From Brevundimonas sp. (lineage in GTDB: Bacteria; Pseudomonadota; Alphaproteobacteria; Caulobacterales; Caulobacteraceae): a DNA stretch of 12,820 nt. The stretch's first letter is position 1. Each line of letters starts with the position of its first letter. The DNA is taken from the NCBI GenBank assembly GCA_024711185.1, contig JANJTI010000272.1, positions 1 to 12,820 on the forward strand. The letters are read 5' to 3'. Under the pieces are notes generated by a model that worked only from the letters and a program-made list of their open reading frames with translations, had not been told where the DNA came from and ran no database searches. The position numbers and the translations under genes were made by a program. Of this stretch, positions 7,341-12,820 are shown piece after piece.

Positions 7341-8173
7341 CGGGGCGGGGCGAAGTCGCGGTCGTGGGTCAGCTGGGGCACCGCTTGGCGGGCGCGGGCC
7401 ACGGCGTCGAGGTCGAGCGAGGCGAACAGCACGCCCGGCGCGTCATGGTCAAGTTTCGCGATCACCTCCCCCCACGGCCCGACGATCGTCGACCGCCCCC
7501 AGGTGCGGCGGCCGTCCTCGTGTTCCCCGCCCTGCGCCGGGGCCAGGATGAAGCACCCGGCTTCGATGGCGCGGGCGCGCAGCAGGGTCTCCCAGTGGGC
7601 CTCGCCGGTCGGCACGGTGAAGGCCGAGGGCACGGCGATCATCGATGCGCCGGCTTTGGCCAGCGCCCGGAACAGCTGCGGGAAGCGAAGATCGTAGCAG
7701 ACCGTCAGCCCCAGCCGGCCCCAGGGCGTGTCGGCTACCACGGCCGCGTCACCGGGCCGGATCGAAGCGCTCTCGCGCCAGTTCTCGCCGGTGGGCAGAT
7801 CGACGTCGTAGACGTGCAGCTTGTCGTAGGTGGCGGCGACCTCGCCGCTGTCGCCGACAAGAATCGAGCGGTTGGCGGCCCGTTCGTCCCCGTCGACGCC
7901 TGAACGGACGATCGCCGAGCCGATCAAGAGCCAGACGCCGAGGTCCCGCGCCAGATTCCTCAGTCCGCACACGGCTTCGTCGGCCTTGAGGGTGGCGAGC
8001 ACCGCATCGCGGCGCTCGCGATCCTTGAGCACGAAGTTGGTCGCCTCGGGGGTCAGGATCAGCTTCGCCCCGCCCGCCGCCGCCTCGCGTATCAACGGTT
8101 CGACGTGGGCAAGGGCCGCCACCGGCGAGGCCGGCGTGCGCGTCTGGATGAGGGCGACCGGCAGGCTGCTCAT
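7337..8173 (-). CDS. Carbon-nitrogen hydrolase of the nitrilase superfamily (Nit/omega-amidase type)
   Basis: A 278-residue cytoplasmic amidase. The catalytic triad is visible: Glu43 in LTPEATNF, Lys118 in TYDKLHVYDVD, and Cys159 in LTVCYDLRFP. The YDKLHVYDVDLPTGENWRES block and the RARAIEAGCFILAPAQGG block are typical of the Nit1/Nit2 branch, whose characterised members hydrolyse deaminated glutathione or act as omega-amidase on alpha-ketoglutaramate/alpha-ketosuccinamate. Adjacency to glutaredoxin makes a deaminated-glutathione amidase attractive, but that is inference. The frame is open upstream to 8389, antisense to nothing but within grxC in another frame. The ATG at 8173 starts just before the first strand SLPVALIQ and overlaps the grxC stop by one base (TGATG), so it is the start. 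Confidence 0.92.
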   Translation of the reverse strand: MSSLPVALIQTRTPASPVAALAHVEPLIREAAAGGAKLILTPEATNFVLKDRERRDAVLATLKADEAVCGLRNLARDLGVWLLIGSAIVRSGVDGDERAANRSILVGDSGEVAATYDKLHVYDVDLPTGENWRESASIRPGDAAVVADTPWGRLGLTVCYDLRFPQLFRALAKAGASMIAVPSAFTVPTGEAHWETLLRARAIEAGCFILAPAQGGEHEDGRRTWGRSTIVGPWGEVIAKLDHDAPGVLFASLDLDAVARARQAVPQLTHDRDFAPPR

Positions 8174-8430
8174 CAGGCGGCGAGCAACGGATCCAGCCCG
8201 CCCTTGCGGTCGAGGGCGTGGAGGTCGTCGGAGCCGCCGATGTGACGATCGCCGATGAAGATCTGCGGGAAGGTCATCCGACCATTCGAGCGCTGGATCA
8301 TCTCCTGCTTCTTCGCCGGGTCGTTCGAGGCGACGATCTCGGTGAAGTCGGCGCCCTTGCGCTCGAGCAGGGCCTTGGCGGCCACGCAATAGGGGCAGCC
8401 GGGCTTGGTGTAGAGGACGATGTCGGCCAA
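8173..8430 (-). CDS. grxC: Glutaredoxin 3 (TTG start)
   Basis: An 85-residue dithiol glutaredoxin that reduces protein disulfides and glutathione mixed disulfides using GSH; cytoplasmic. The active site is CPYC at residues 12-15, preceded by VLYTKPG. The cis-Pro loop is TFPQIFIG (Pro55), and the GSH-binding GGSDDL follows at 65-70. Length is normal for GrxC. No ATG or GTG sits at the right place: the codon before ADIVLYTK is TTG (8428-8430), with AGGAG exactly 7 bases upstream, so TTG is the likely initiator. The frame remains open to 8538, but that part lies inside comF and would add unrelated residues. It is 25 bases downstream of comF and overlaps the next gene by one base. Confidence 0.94.
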   Translation of the reverse strand: MADIVLYTKPGCPYCVAAKALLERKGADFTEIVASNDPAKKQEMIQRSNGRMTFPQIFIGDRHIGGSDDLHALDRKGGLDPLLAA

Positions 8431-8437
8431 GGGGGAA

Positions 8438-8442
8438 CTCCT
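8438..8442 (-). promoter_or_regulatory. Ribosome-binding site fixing the TTG start of grxC
   Basis: On the minus strand AGGAG lies here, 7 bases before the TTG codon at 8428-8430 and inside the 25-base gap after comF. It is the main reason for choosing TTG instead of an extended start inside comF. Confidence 0.75.
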
Positions 8443-8455
8443 GTAACTGAAGCCG

Positions 8456-9250
8456 CTATGTAGGCAGTTCCCGCGCCCTGCGCACCCGGGCGATGACGGC
8501 CAGGTCGACGGCGCGGGCGCCCGCCTCCAGCAGCGCACGGGCGCAGGCCTCGGCGGTGGCGCCCGTGGTCAACACATCGTCGACCAGAAGGATGCGGCGC
8601 CCCCGCACCCGGCGCGCCCCGGCCTCCGTCACAGCGAAGGCCTTGCGCACGTTCAGGCGTCGGCCCCGCGCCGACTTGCCGCCCTGGCTGGCGGTGTGGC
8701 TCAGCCGGACCAGGGCGTCGGGCAGGTAGTCGCGTCGCGCCAGCCGGGCCAGCGGCCGTGCGATCTCGGCCGACTGGTTGAAGCGCCGCGACAGAAGGCG
8801 GAGGCGGTGGAGCGGGACGGGCGCGACGGCGTCGGCCTCGGCGATCAGGGGCGCGGCGGCCCGGCAGATCCAGCGGGCGAACAGGGGCGCGTACGGCTGA
8901 TGGTCGCTGTGCTTGAAGCGGAGGATCAGGCCGCGCGACGCCTCGTCGTAAACGCAGGCCGCCCGCGCCCGGTCGAAGGCGTAGGGTCGGGTCAGGCAGG
9001 CGGCGCAGCGCTCGGAGGCGAAATCGCCCCCGTCCATCTCGAAGGCTCCGCCGCAGCCGTCGCAGACCGGGTCCTCAAGGAAGCTGACCCGGCTCCACGC
9101 CCCGGCGGTGAGGCCCGCGCCGGCTGCGGCCTCGGGGCTGTCGTGGGCCAGCGGCGGCAGCAGCAGATCGGCGAGGCCACGGCCGAACGTCCGCCCCGCC
9201 CCCGCCGCGGCTTCCCATCGCGCGCGCCAGACCCCATCCTGAGGCCGCAT
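8456..9250 (-). CDS. comF: ComF family protein (phosphoribosyltransferase fold, zinc ribbon)
   Basis: A 264-residue ComF-type protein. In naturally competent bacteria ComF supports uptake of single-stranded DNA; in most Alphaproteobacteria the homologue's role is unproven. The N-terminal stretch contains GLADLLLPP (25-33), then a four-Cys zinc ribbon, CDGCGG (Cys63, Cys66) and CAAC (Cys82, Cys85). The phosphoribosyltransferase domain has VPLHRLRLLSRRFNQSAEIA (about 145-164) and the PRPP-binding loop ILLVDDVLTTGAT (220-232), both intact. The ATG at 9250 has GGAGG 8 bases upstream (minus-strand 9259-9263), within the first codons of the divergent methyltransferase. The frame is open further upstream, but only as antisense. 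It heads the seven-gene run comF to GNAT. Confidence 0.92.
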   Translation of the reverse strand: MRPQDGVWRARWEAAAGAGRTFGRGLADLLLPPLAHDSPEAAAGAGLTAGAWSRVSFLEDPVCDGCGGAFEMDGGDFASERCAACLTRPYAFDRARAACVYDEASRGLILRFKHSDHQPYAPLFARWICRAAAPLIAEADAVAPVPLHRLRLLSRRFNQSAEIARPLARLARRDYLPDALVRLSHTASQGGKSARGRRLNVRKAFAVTEAGARRVRGRRILLVDDVLTTGATAEACARALLEAGARAVDLAVIARVRRARELPT

Positions 9251-9251
9251 G
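9248..9251. promoter_or_regulatory. Overlapping divergent start codons (CATG) of comF and methyltransferase
   Basis: The palindrome CATG supplies ATG to the plus strand (9249-9251) and ATG to the minus strand (9248-9250). The comF ribosome-binding site GGAGG sits at 9259-9263 inside the methyltransferase, and the methyltransferase has GAGG at 9241-9244 inside comF. There is no intergenic DNA, so promoters for each gene must lie inside the other's coding sequence unless one transcript is leaderless or initiates further away. Confidence 0.7.
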
Positions 9252-10133
9252 AGTTCGTCCTCCGCCCCTCCCGTCATCTTCGACACTCGCCGCCGCACGG
9301 CAAGACTGCATCGCAGCGAATCCGCCATCGGCGGAGCCGATTTCCTGCATATGCGGGCCGCGGAGAACGCGGTGCAAAGTCTCGAGGCGCTGGTGCGCGA
9401 ATGGCCCGAAGCCGCCGATCTTTCCGCCCACCCGGGCCCGTTCGCCCGGACGCTGGCGGCGAGTTCCGCCGCGGCGCGGGTGGGGCCTGTGAAGACGGTC
9501 GCCGATCGGGCCCGGCGCGCCGGCCCCGGCGAGGCGCCGCCGGACCTGCCGGACCAGTCGCAGGACCTGGTCATCTCCCTGATGAGCCTGCACTGGGCCA
9601 ACGACCTCCCCGGAGCGCTGGCCCAGATCCGGCGCGTCCTGAAGCCGGACGGCCTGTTCGTCGGTACGCTGCTGGGTGCAGGCACGCTGAAGGAGCTGCG
9701 GGCGGTGCTGACCGAGGCCGAGCTGGAGGCCCGCGGCGGCGCCCAGGCGCGGGTGTCGCCCTTCGCCGACGGCTTCGACGGCGCGGCCCTGTTGCAGCGG
9801 GCCGGCTTCGCCCTGCCGGTGGCCGACGTGGATCGTCTGACCGTGCGCTACGCCGACCTGTTCGCCCTGGTGCGGGACCTGCGCGCGATGGGAGAGACCA
9901 ATGCGCTGGCGGGGGGGATTCGCCCGCTCACCCGGGGCATCGCCGGACGCGCGGCGCAGCTCTACGCCGAGCGCTACGGCGAGGCCGACGGGCGAATCCC
10001 CGCGACCTTCGAGATCGTGCACCTGGCCGGCTGGGCCCCCCACGAGAGCCAGCAGAAGCCGCTGCCGCGCGGCTCGGCGAAGATGCGGCTGGCCGATGCG
10101 CTGGGGGTGACGGAGCACACCGGCGAGGGCTGA
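9249..10133 (+). CDS. NDUFAF5-like class I SAM-methyltransferase-fold protein
   Basis: A 294-residue protein of the BioC/UbiE-like methyltransferase superfamily. It matches the bacterial relatives of mitochondrial NDUFAF5, the complex I assembly factor that hydroxylates an arginine of the NDUFS7 subunit. Supporting features are the start PPVIFDTRRRTARLHR, the strand-4/5 block QDLVISLMSLHWANDLPGAL (about 99-118), RRVLKPDGLFVGTLLG, SPFADGFDGAALLQRAGFALP, MGETNAL, and the C-terminal GWAPHESQQKPLPRGSAKMRL. The usual glycine-rich SAM motif I is replaced by EAADLSAHPGPFARTL (about 54-69) and the acidic end of strand 2 is not obvious, so cofactor use may differ. The ATG at 9249 begins just before the conserved N-terminal helix. 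It is divergent from comF and converges with the pilin. Confidence 0.85.
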   Translation: MSSSSAPPVIFDTRRRTARLHRSESAIGGADFLHMRAAENAVQSLEALVREWPEAADLSAHPGPFARTLAASSAAARVGPVKTVADRARRAGPGEAPPDLPDQSQDLVISLMSLHWANDLPGALAQIRRVLKPDGLFVGTLLGAGTLKELRAVLTEAELEARGGAQARVSPFADGFDGAALLQRAGFALPVADVDRLTVRYADLFALVRDLRAMGETNALAGGIRPLTRGIAGRAAQLYAERYGEADGRIPATFEIVHLAGWAPHESQQKPLPRGSAKMRLADALGVTEHTGEG

Positions 10134-10148
10134 CCCGGCCGGTCAGCC
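10128..10148. terminator. Perfect 8-bp hairpin spanning two convergent stop codons
   Basis: GGCTGACC (10128-10135) pairs perfectly with GGTCAGCC (10141-10148) around the loop CGGCC. The TGA of the methyltransferase (10131-10133) lies in the left arm and the TGA of the pilin (10143-10145 on the minus strand) in the right arm. The same stem forms in both transcripts, so it could serve as a shared bidirectional terminator or mRNA end protector. No T-run follows on either side. Confidence 0.55.
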
Positions 10149-10322
10149 GCCCATCGCCGCGCGGACCGCGTCCATGGCGGTGTTGAAGATGCCGCTGCCG
10201 GTGGCCCCGAAGGCGGTCAGCGCCGACAGGATGACGAGGAAGATCAGGGCGATGATCAGGCCGTACTCGAGCGCGGTCGCGCCATCTTCATCGCGCTGGA
10301 ATCGTACGAGGAAACGTCTCAT
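10143..10322 (-). CDS. Flp/Fap-type (type IVb) pilin
   Basis: A 59-residue prepilin, the structural subunit of Tad-type pili used for surface attachment. A short positively charged leader (MRRFLVRFQRDEDG) ends at Gly14. The processed protein starts ATALEYGL, matching the Flp cleavage pattern G/xxxxEY. A hydrophobic helix of about 20 residues follows (LIIALIFLVILSALTAFGA), then GSGIFNTAMDAVRAAM. The ATG at 10322 has a perfect AGGAGG at 10331-10336 on the minus strand with 8-base spacing. It lies 21 bases after mutT and shares the hairpin at its stop with the convergent methyltransferase. No prepilin peptidase, secretin or TadA-type ATPase is present in the window, so it is an orphan pilin gene here. 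Confidence 0.93.
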   Translation of the reverse strand: MRRFLVRFQRDEDGATALEYGLIIALIFLVILSALTAFGATGSGIFNTAMDAVRAAMGG

Positions 10323-10343
10323 CGGCGCCCCCTCCTCCGGCGG

Positions 10344-10754
10344 CTAGAGCAGGTCGCGGAGCCAGGCGACCAGCGGTTCGTCCGCCGGCGGCATGGGATA
10401 GTCGCGAAGCCGGTCCGGCCGAACCCACTTCAGCGCGGCGTGCTCGCGCGCCTGCACTGTCCCCGACCACCGTCGGCACAGGTAGAGTGGCATCAACAGG
10501 TGAAAGGATTCGTAAGCGTGACTGGTGAACACGAAGGGCGCCAGGCAGGCTTCGTTCACGTCGATGCCAAGCTCCTCCTTGAGCTCGCGGATCAGGGCCG
10601 CCTCGGGGCGCTCGCCGGGCTCGACCTTGCCGCCCGGAAACTCCCACAGTCCCGCCAGCTGCTTGCCTTCGGGGCGCTGGGCGATCAGGACGCGCCCGTC
10701 CGGGTCGACCAGGGCGACGGCGACGACGAGGACGGTCTTCAGCGGCTCGCTCAC
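10344..10754 (-). CDS. mutT: MutT-type Nudix hydrolase (8-oxo-dGTP diphosphatase)
   Basis: Cytoplasmic sanitation enzyme that hydrolyses oxidised dGTP to the monophosphate and so prevents A:T to C:G transversions. The 136 residues match MutT in size. The Nudix box GX5EX7REUXEEXGU is complete at residues 42-64 (GKVEPGERP...RELKEELGI). The preceding VLIAQRPEGKQLAGLWEFPGG is the classic MutT substrate-side motif, and the later LKWVRPDRLRDYPMPPAD is also typical. The start is GTG at 10754, overlapping the argJ stop by four bases (GTGA), which argues for coupled translation. The argJ-mutT pairing recurs in Alphaproteobacteria. Other Nudix substrates cannot be excluded, but the match to MutT is good. 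Confidence 0.93.
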   Translation of the reverse strand: MSEPLKTVLVVAVALVDPDGRVLIAQRPEGKQLAGLWEFPGGKVEPGERPEAALIRELKEELGIDVNEACLAPFVFTSHAYESFHLLMPLYLCRRWSGTVQAREHAALKWVRPDRLRDYPMPPADEPLVAWLRDLL

Positions 10755-12130
10755 GAGCGGTAGTCGCCGTTGATCTCGACGTAGCGCTTGGTCAGGTCAC
10801 AGGTCCACACCGTGGCGGAGGCACGGCCGGAGCCGACGTCGACGGTGATCTCCAGCTCCGGGTTCTTCATGTAGGCGCTCAACGCCGCCTCGTCGTAGGC
10901 CGGCGAGGGCGCCCCGTCGACGGCGGCGACATGCGGGCCGAACCTGATCATCAGCCGGTCGCGGTCGACCGGCTCCTCGGTCTTGCCGACGGCCATGACC
11001 ACCCGGCCCCAGTTGGCGTCCTCGCCGGCCAGGGCGGTCTTGACCAGCGGACTGTCGGCGATCGACTTGGCCAGCTTGCGGGCCGAGGCCGGGCTGGCGG
11101 CGCCGTCCACCGTGACCTTGACGAACTTGGTCGCCCCCTCGCCGTCGCGGACCAGCTGGTGAGCGAGGTCCAGCATCACCTGGTCGAGCGCCCGGGAGAA
11201 ATCCTTCAGCCGGCGGTCGCCGACGCGGCCGATGCGCGGAGCCCCGGAGGCGCCGGTGGCGAACAGCAGGCAGGTGTCGTTGGTCGAGGTGTCGCCGTCG
11301 ACGGTGACGCTGTTGAACGTCGTGCGCACGTGCAGGCCCAGCATGGCGCGCAGCACGTTCGGATGGATGTCGGCGTCGGTGACGATGAAGGCCAGCATGG
11401 TCGCCATGTCCGGGGCGATCATCCCCGAACCCTTGGCGATGCCGGCGACCTTCACCCTCACCCCCTCGATCTCGCACTCGGCGTATGAACCCTTGGGGAA
11501 GGTGTCGGTGGTCATGATGGCGCGGCCGGCGGCGGCCCAGTTGTCGGCCGACATGCCCGCCTCGACGTCCGGTAGTCGGGCGGCGATCCTGCGGTCGTCC
11601 AGCACCACGCCGATGACGCCGGTAGAGGCCAGCATGACGTCGCGCTGACGGCAGCCGAAGCGCTTGGCCGCCTCGGAGGCGGTGCGCCGGGCCGCGTCGG
11701 CGCCCGCCTTGCCCGTGAAGGCGTTGGCGCAGCCGGCGTTGACCACCAGGGCTCGGACCTCCGATCCACCGCCCTCCGCGCCAAGATGGCGCTTGCACCA
11801 GTCGACGGGAGCGGACCCGACCTTGTGACGGGTGAACACGCCCGCGCAGGTCGTGCCGGGGGCGAAGCGGAACACCACCAGGTCGTCCCGCTCATGCTTG
11901 TAGAAGCCCGCCCGGGCCGTGGCGATCTCGACTCCGGCGACCGGCGGGATGGCGGGGAAGGGCACGGCGAGGGGCGAGATCTCCAGCCCCGGCTTGCCCG
12001 GCGCGGCGGGCGCGGGGCGTCCGGGTGCGGCCCGCTTGAGCGCCGAGGCGAGCGGATCGAGGGCCTTTTCGATGGCCTGTTCGATCTTCTGGCCGGTCGA
12101 GCCCCGGCCGGGGACGGGCGGGCGACTCAC
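10751..12130 (-). CDS. argJ: Bifunctional glutamate N-acetyltransferase / amino-acid N-acetyltransferase ArgJ
   Basis: Transfers acetyl from N-acetylornithine to glutamate, closing the cyclic arginine pathway, and can often also make N-acetylglutamate from acetyl-CoA; cytoplasmic. The precursor has 459 residues and self-cleaves between Ala243 and Thr244 in APDMATMLAF to give alpha and beta chains, Thr244 being the nucleophile. Other family blocks are VVNAGCANAFTG (129-140), ASTGVIG (168-174), IMTTDTFPKG, TFNSVTVDGDTSTND, GEGATKF, AGEDANWGR and the C-terminal DLTKRYVEINGDYRS. The ArgJ core begins near residue 52 (SPLAVPFPAIPPVAGV). The roughly 50-residue extension before it, Ala/Pro-rich with QKIEQAIEKAL, is longer than usual but resembles what I recall from Caulobacter relatives. 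The GTG start at 12130 overlaps the upstream stop by four bases (GTGA). No clear Shine-Dalgarno site is seen. Confidence 0.95.
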   Translation of the reverse strand: MSRPPVPGRGSTGQKIEQAIEKALDPLASALKRAAPGRPAPAAPGKPGLEISPLAVPFPAIPPVAGVEIATARAGFYKHERDDLVVFRFAPGTTCAGVFTRHKVGSAPVDWCKRHLGAEGGGSEVRALVVNAGCANAFTGKAGADAARRTASEAAKRFGCRQRDVMLASTGVIGVVLDDRRIAARLPDVEAGMSADNWAAAGRAIMTTDTFPKGSYAECEIEGVRVKVAGIAKGSGMIAPDMATMLAFIVTDADIHPNVLRAMLGLHVRTTFNSVTVDGDTSTNDTCLLFATGASGAPRIGRVGDRRLKDFSRALDQVMLDLAHQLVRDGEGATKFVKVTVDGAASPASARKLAKSIADSPLVKTALAGEDANWGRVVMAVGKTEEPVDRDRLMIRFGPHVAAVDGAPSPAYDEAALSAYMKNPELEITVDVGSGRASATVWTCDLTKRYVEINGDYRS

Positions 12131-12820
12131 GACGCGCTCGCCGTGGCCGGAGCGGGAGCGGATGCGGATGCCGGCTCCTGCGGCCGGGCGACGTCGCCGT
12201 TCAGCAGCACATCGACCCTGGCCTTGCCGCGCAACTCCTCGAGCAGCTGCCGCACGCCCTCGTAGGTCAGGTAGCGGACGATCTGGGGACGGGCCTGCTC
12301 GAGCGTCGGCGGCGTCTCGCGGCGGCGGTCCTCGACCCGCAGCACGGCCCAGCCGCCCTCGGTCTGGAACGGGCCGACGGTCGACCCGGCGGGCTTGTCG
12401 CGCAGGGCGTTGGCGTAAGCTTGGGGCATGACGTCGAGGGTCGAATAGCCCAGGTCGCCGCCCGAGAAGCGGGTCGCCTCGTCGACGGAACGCTCCATGG
12501 CCACGGCTTCGAAGGCGGCGCCCTGGGCGAGGATGCCGACGACGGCGTCAGCTTCCTCCTTCGTGCGCGACAGGATCAGCCGGGTGCGTATCTCCTCCGA
12601 GGTGCGGGCCAGACGCAGCTGCTCCTGGTACAGCTCCTCGACCTTGCGCTCGGAGATGGTGTTGTTGACCACCGTCTCCACCAGCATGTCCCCGAGGATG
12701 CGCTCGCGGGTGGCCTCGAGCCGGCGCTGGGCCAGCGCCGAATTGTCGAGCCCCCGGCGTGCGGCCTCGGCCGCGTGGAGCGTCTGGTCGTGGACGGCGT
12801 CCAGCACCCGGCGGAACACG
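12127..12820 (-). CDS. Parvulin-type peptidyl-prolyl isomerase, 5' end cut by window
   Basis: The C-terminal 231 or so residues of a SurA/PrsA/PpiD-like chaperone that catalyses proline isomerisation of envelope proteins; probably periplasmic. An N-terminal signal or anchor should lie beyond the right edge. The visible part starts in the helical chaperone region (RRGLDNSALAQRRLEATRERILGDMLVETVV, then KVEELYQEQ). The parvulin domain runs from about TRLILSRTKEEADAV through SGGDLGYSTLDVMPQAYANAL to GGWAVLRVEDRR. After a helix (LEQARPQIVRYLTYEGVRQLLEEL) comes an Ala/Pro/Ser tail. The GTG at 12817-12819 is only an internal valine codon, since the frame is open to the edge and conserved helices are missing. 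It is the most upstream gene seen of the PPIase-argJ-mutT-pilin run. Confidence 0.9.
   Translation of the reverse strand, partial: VFRRVLDAVHDQTLHAAEAARRGLDNSALAQRRLEATRERILGDMLVETVVNNTISERKVEELYQEQLRLARTSEEIRTRLILSRTKEEADAVVGILAQGAAFEAVAMERSVDEATRFSGGDLGYSTLDVMPQAYANALRDKPAGSTVGPFQTEGGWAVLRVEDRRRETPPTLEQARPQIVRYLTYEGVRQLLEELRGKARVDVLLNGDVARPQEPASASAPAPATASAS

Noticed and set aside
5991..7697. A 568-codon open frame on the plus strand opposite the AraC, DUF1178 and Nit genes
   Set aside because: All three minus-strand genes have recognisable domains and tight junctions; this frame has no recognisable motif.
8174..8389. Extended N-terminus for the Nit hydrolase
   Set aside because: The extra residues overlap grxC out of frame and have no family support; the ATG in TGATG is a better start.
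8696..10186. A 496-codon open frame on the plus strand across comF and the methyltransferase
   Set aside because: It is in another frame from the NDUFAF5-like gene and antisense to comF; the composition is a GC-frame artefact.
12127..12819. PPIase as a complete gene starting at GTG 12819
   Set aside because: The frame remains open to the window edge and the signal peptide and first chaperone helices are missing, so it is a truncated gene.
1..12820. CRISPR arrays, tRNA/rRNA genes, insertion sequences, toxin-antitoxin or defence genes
   Set aside because: No spaced repeats, cloverleaf-like gene, transposase motif or defence domain was recognised; nearly every base is covered by housekeeping-type genes.

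Overview
This is a GC-rich, almost fully coding stretch of an alphaproteobacterial chromosome. Several things point to Caulobacterales, with Brevundimonas or Caulobacter relatives the best guess: the GAF-containing PtsP next to LysC, an ArgJ with a long N-terminal extension, an NDUFAF5-like methyltransferase divergent from comF, and a lone Flp pilin. The taxonomic call comes from recalled family resemblance and gene neighbourhood, not from a search. I see no insertion sequence, phage gene, CRISPR array, tRNA or rRNA. The longest non-coding stretch is about 98 bases.

Region 1 (1-3909, minus strand) is a compact cluster: lysC (aspartate kinase), a small four-helix DUF3147 membrane protein, and ptsP (enzyme I of the nitrogen PTS). 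PtsP runs off the left edge without a stop. Region 2 (3965-5091, plus strand) holds ubiG (ubiquinone O-methyltransferase), divergent from lysC across 55 bases, and then a small exported Cys-containing protein.

Region 3 (5109-9250, minus strand) is a seven-gene run transcribed from right to left: comF, grxC, a Nit-type carbon-nitrogen hydrolase, a DUF1178 zinc-ribbon-like protein, an AraC-type regulator, a DUF6265 exported protein and a GNAT acetyltransferase. The first four form a set commonly seen together near ubiG/lysC/ptsP in Alphaproteobacteria. The last three look like lineage-specific additions. Many junctions are 1-4 base stop/start overlaps or gaps under 35 bases, so coupled translation is likely.

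Region 4 (9249-10133, plus strand) is an NDUFAF5-like SAM-methyltransferase-fold protein with an eroded cofactor motif. Its start codon overlaps that of the divergent comF in the tetramer CATG. Region 5 (10143-12820, minus strand) reads as one operon: a parvulin-type peptidyl-prolyl isomerase (cut by the right edge), argJ, a MutT-type Nudix hydrolase, and a 59-residue Flp pilin. A perfect 8-bp hairpin lies across both stop codons where regions 4 and 5 converge.

Functionally the window is housekeeping: amino-acid biosynthesis (lysC, argJ), nitrogen PTS signalling (ptsP), ubiquinone and respiratory-chain assembly (ubiG, NDUFAF5-like), redox and nucleotide sanitation (grxC, mutT) and envelope folding (PPIase). 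I did not find a convincing undescribed system. The points worth a second look are architectural (overlapping divergent starts, the stop-codon hairpin, the orphan pilin) and a few proteins with altered key motifs.
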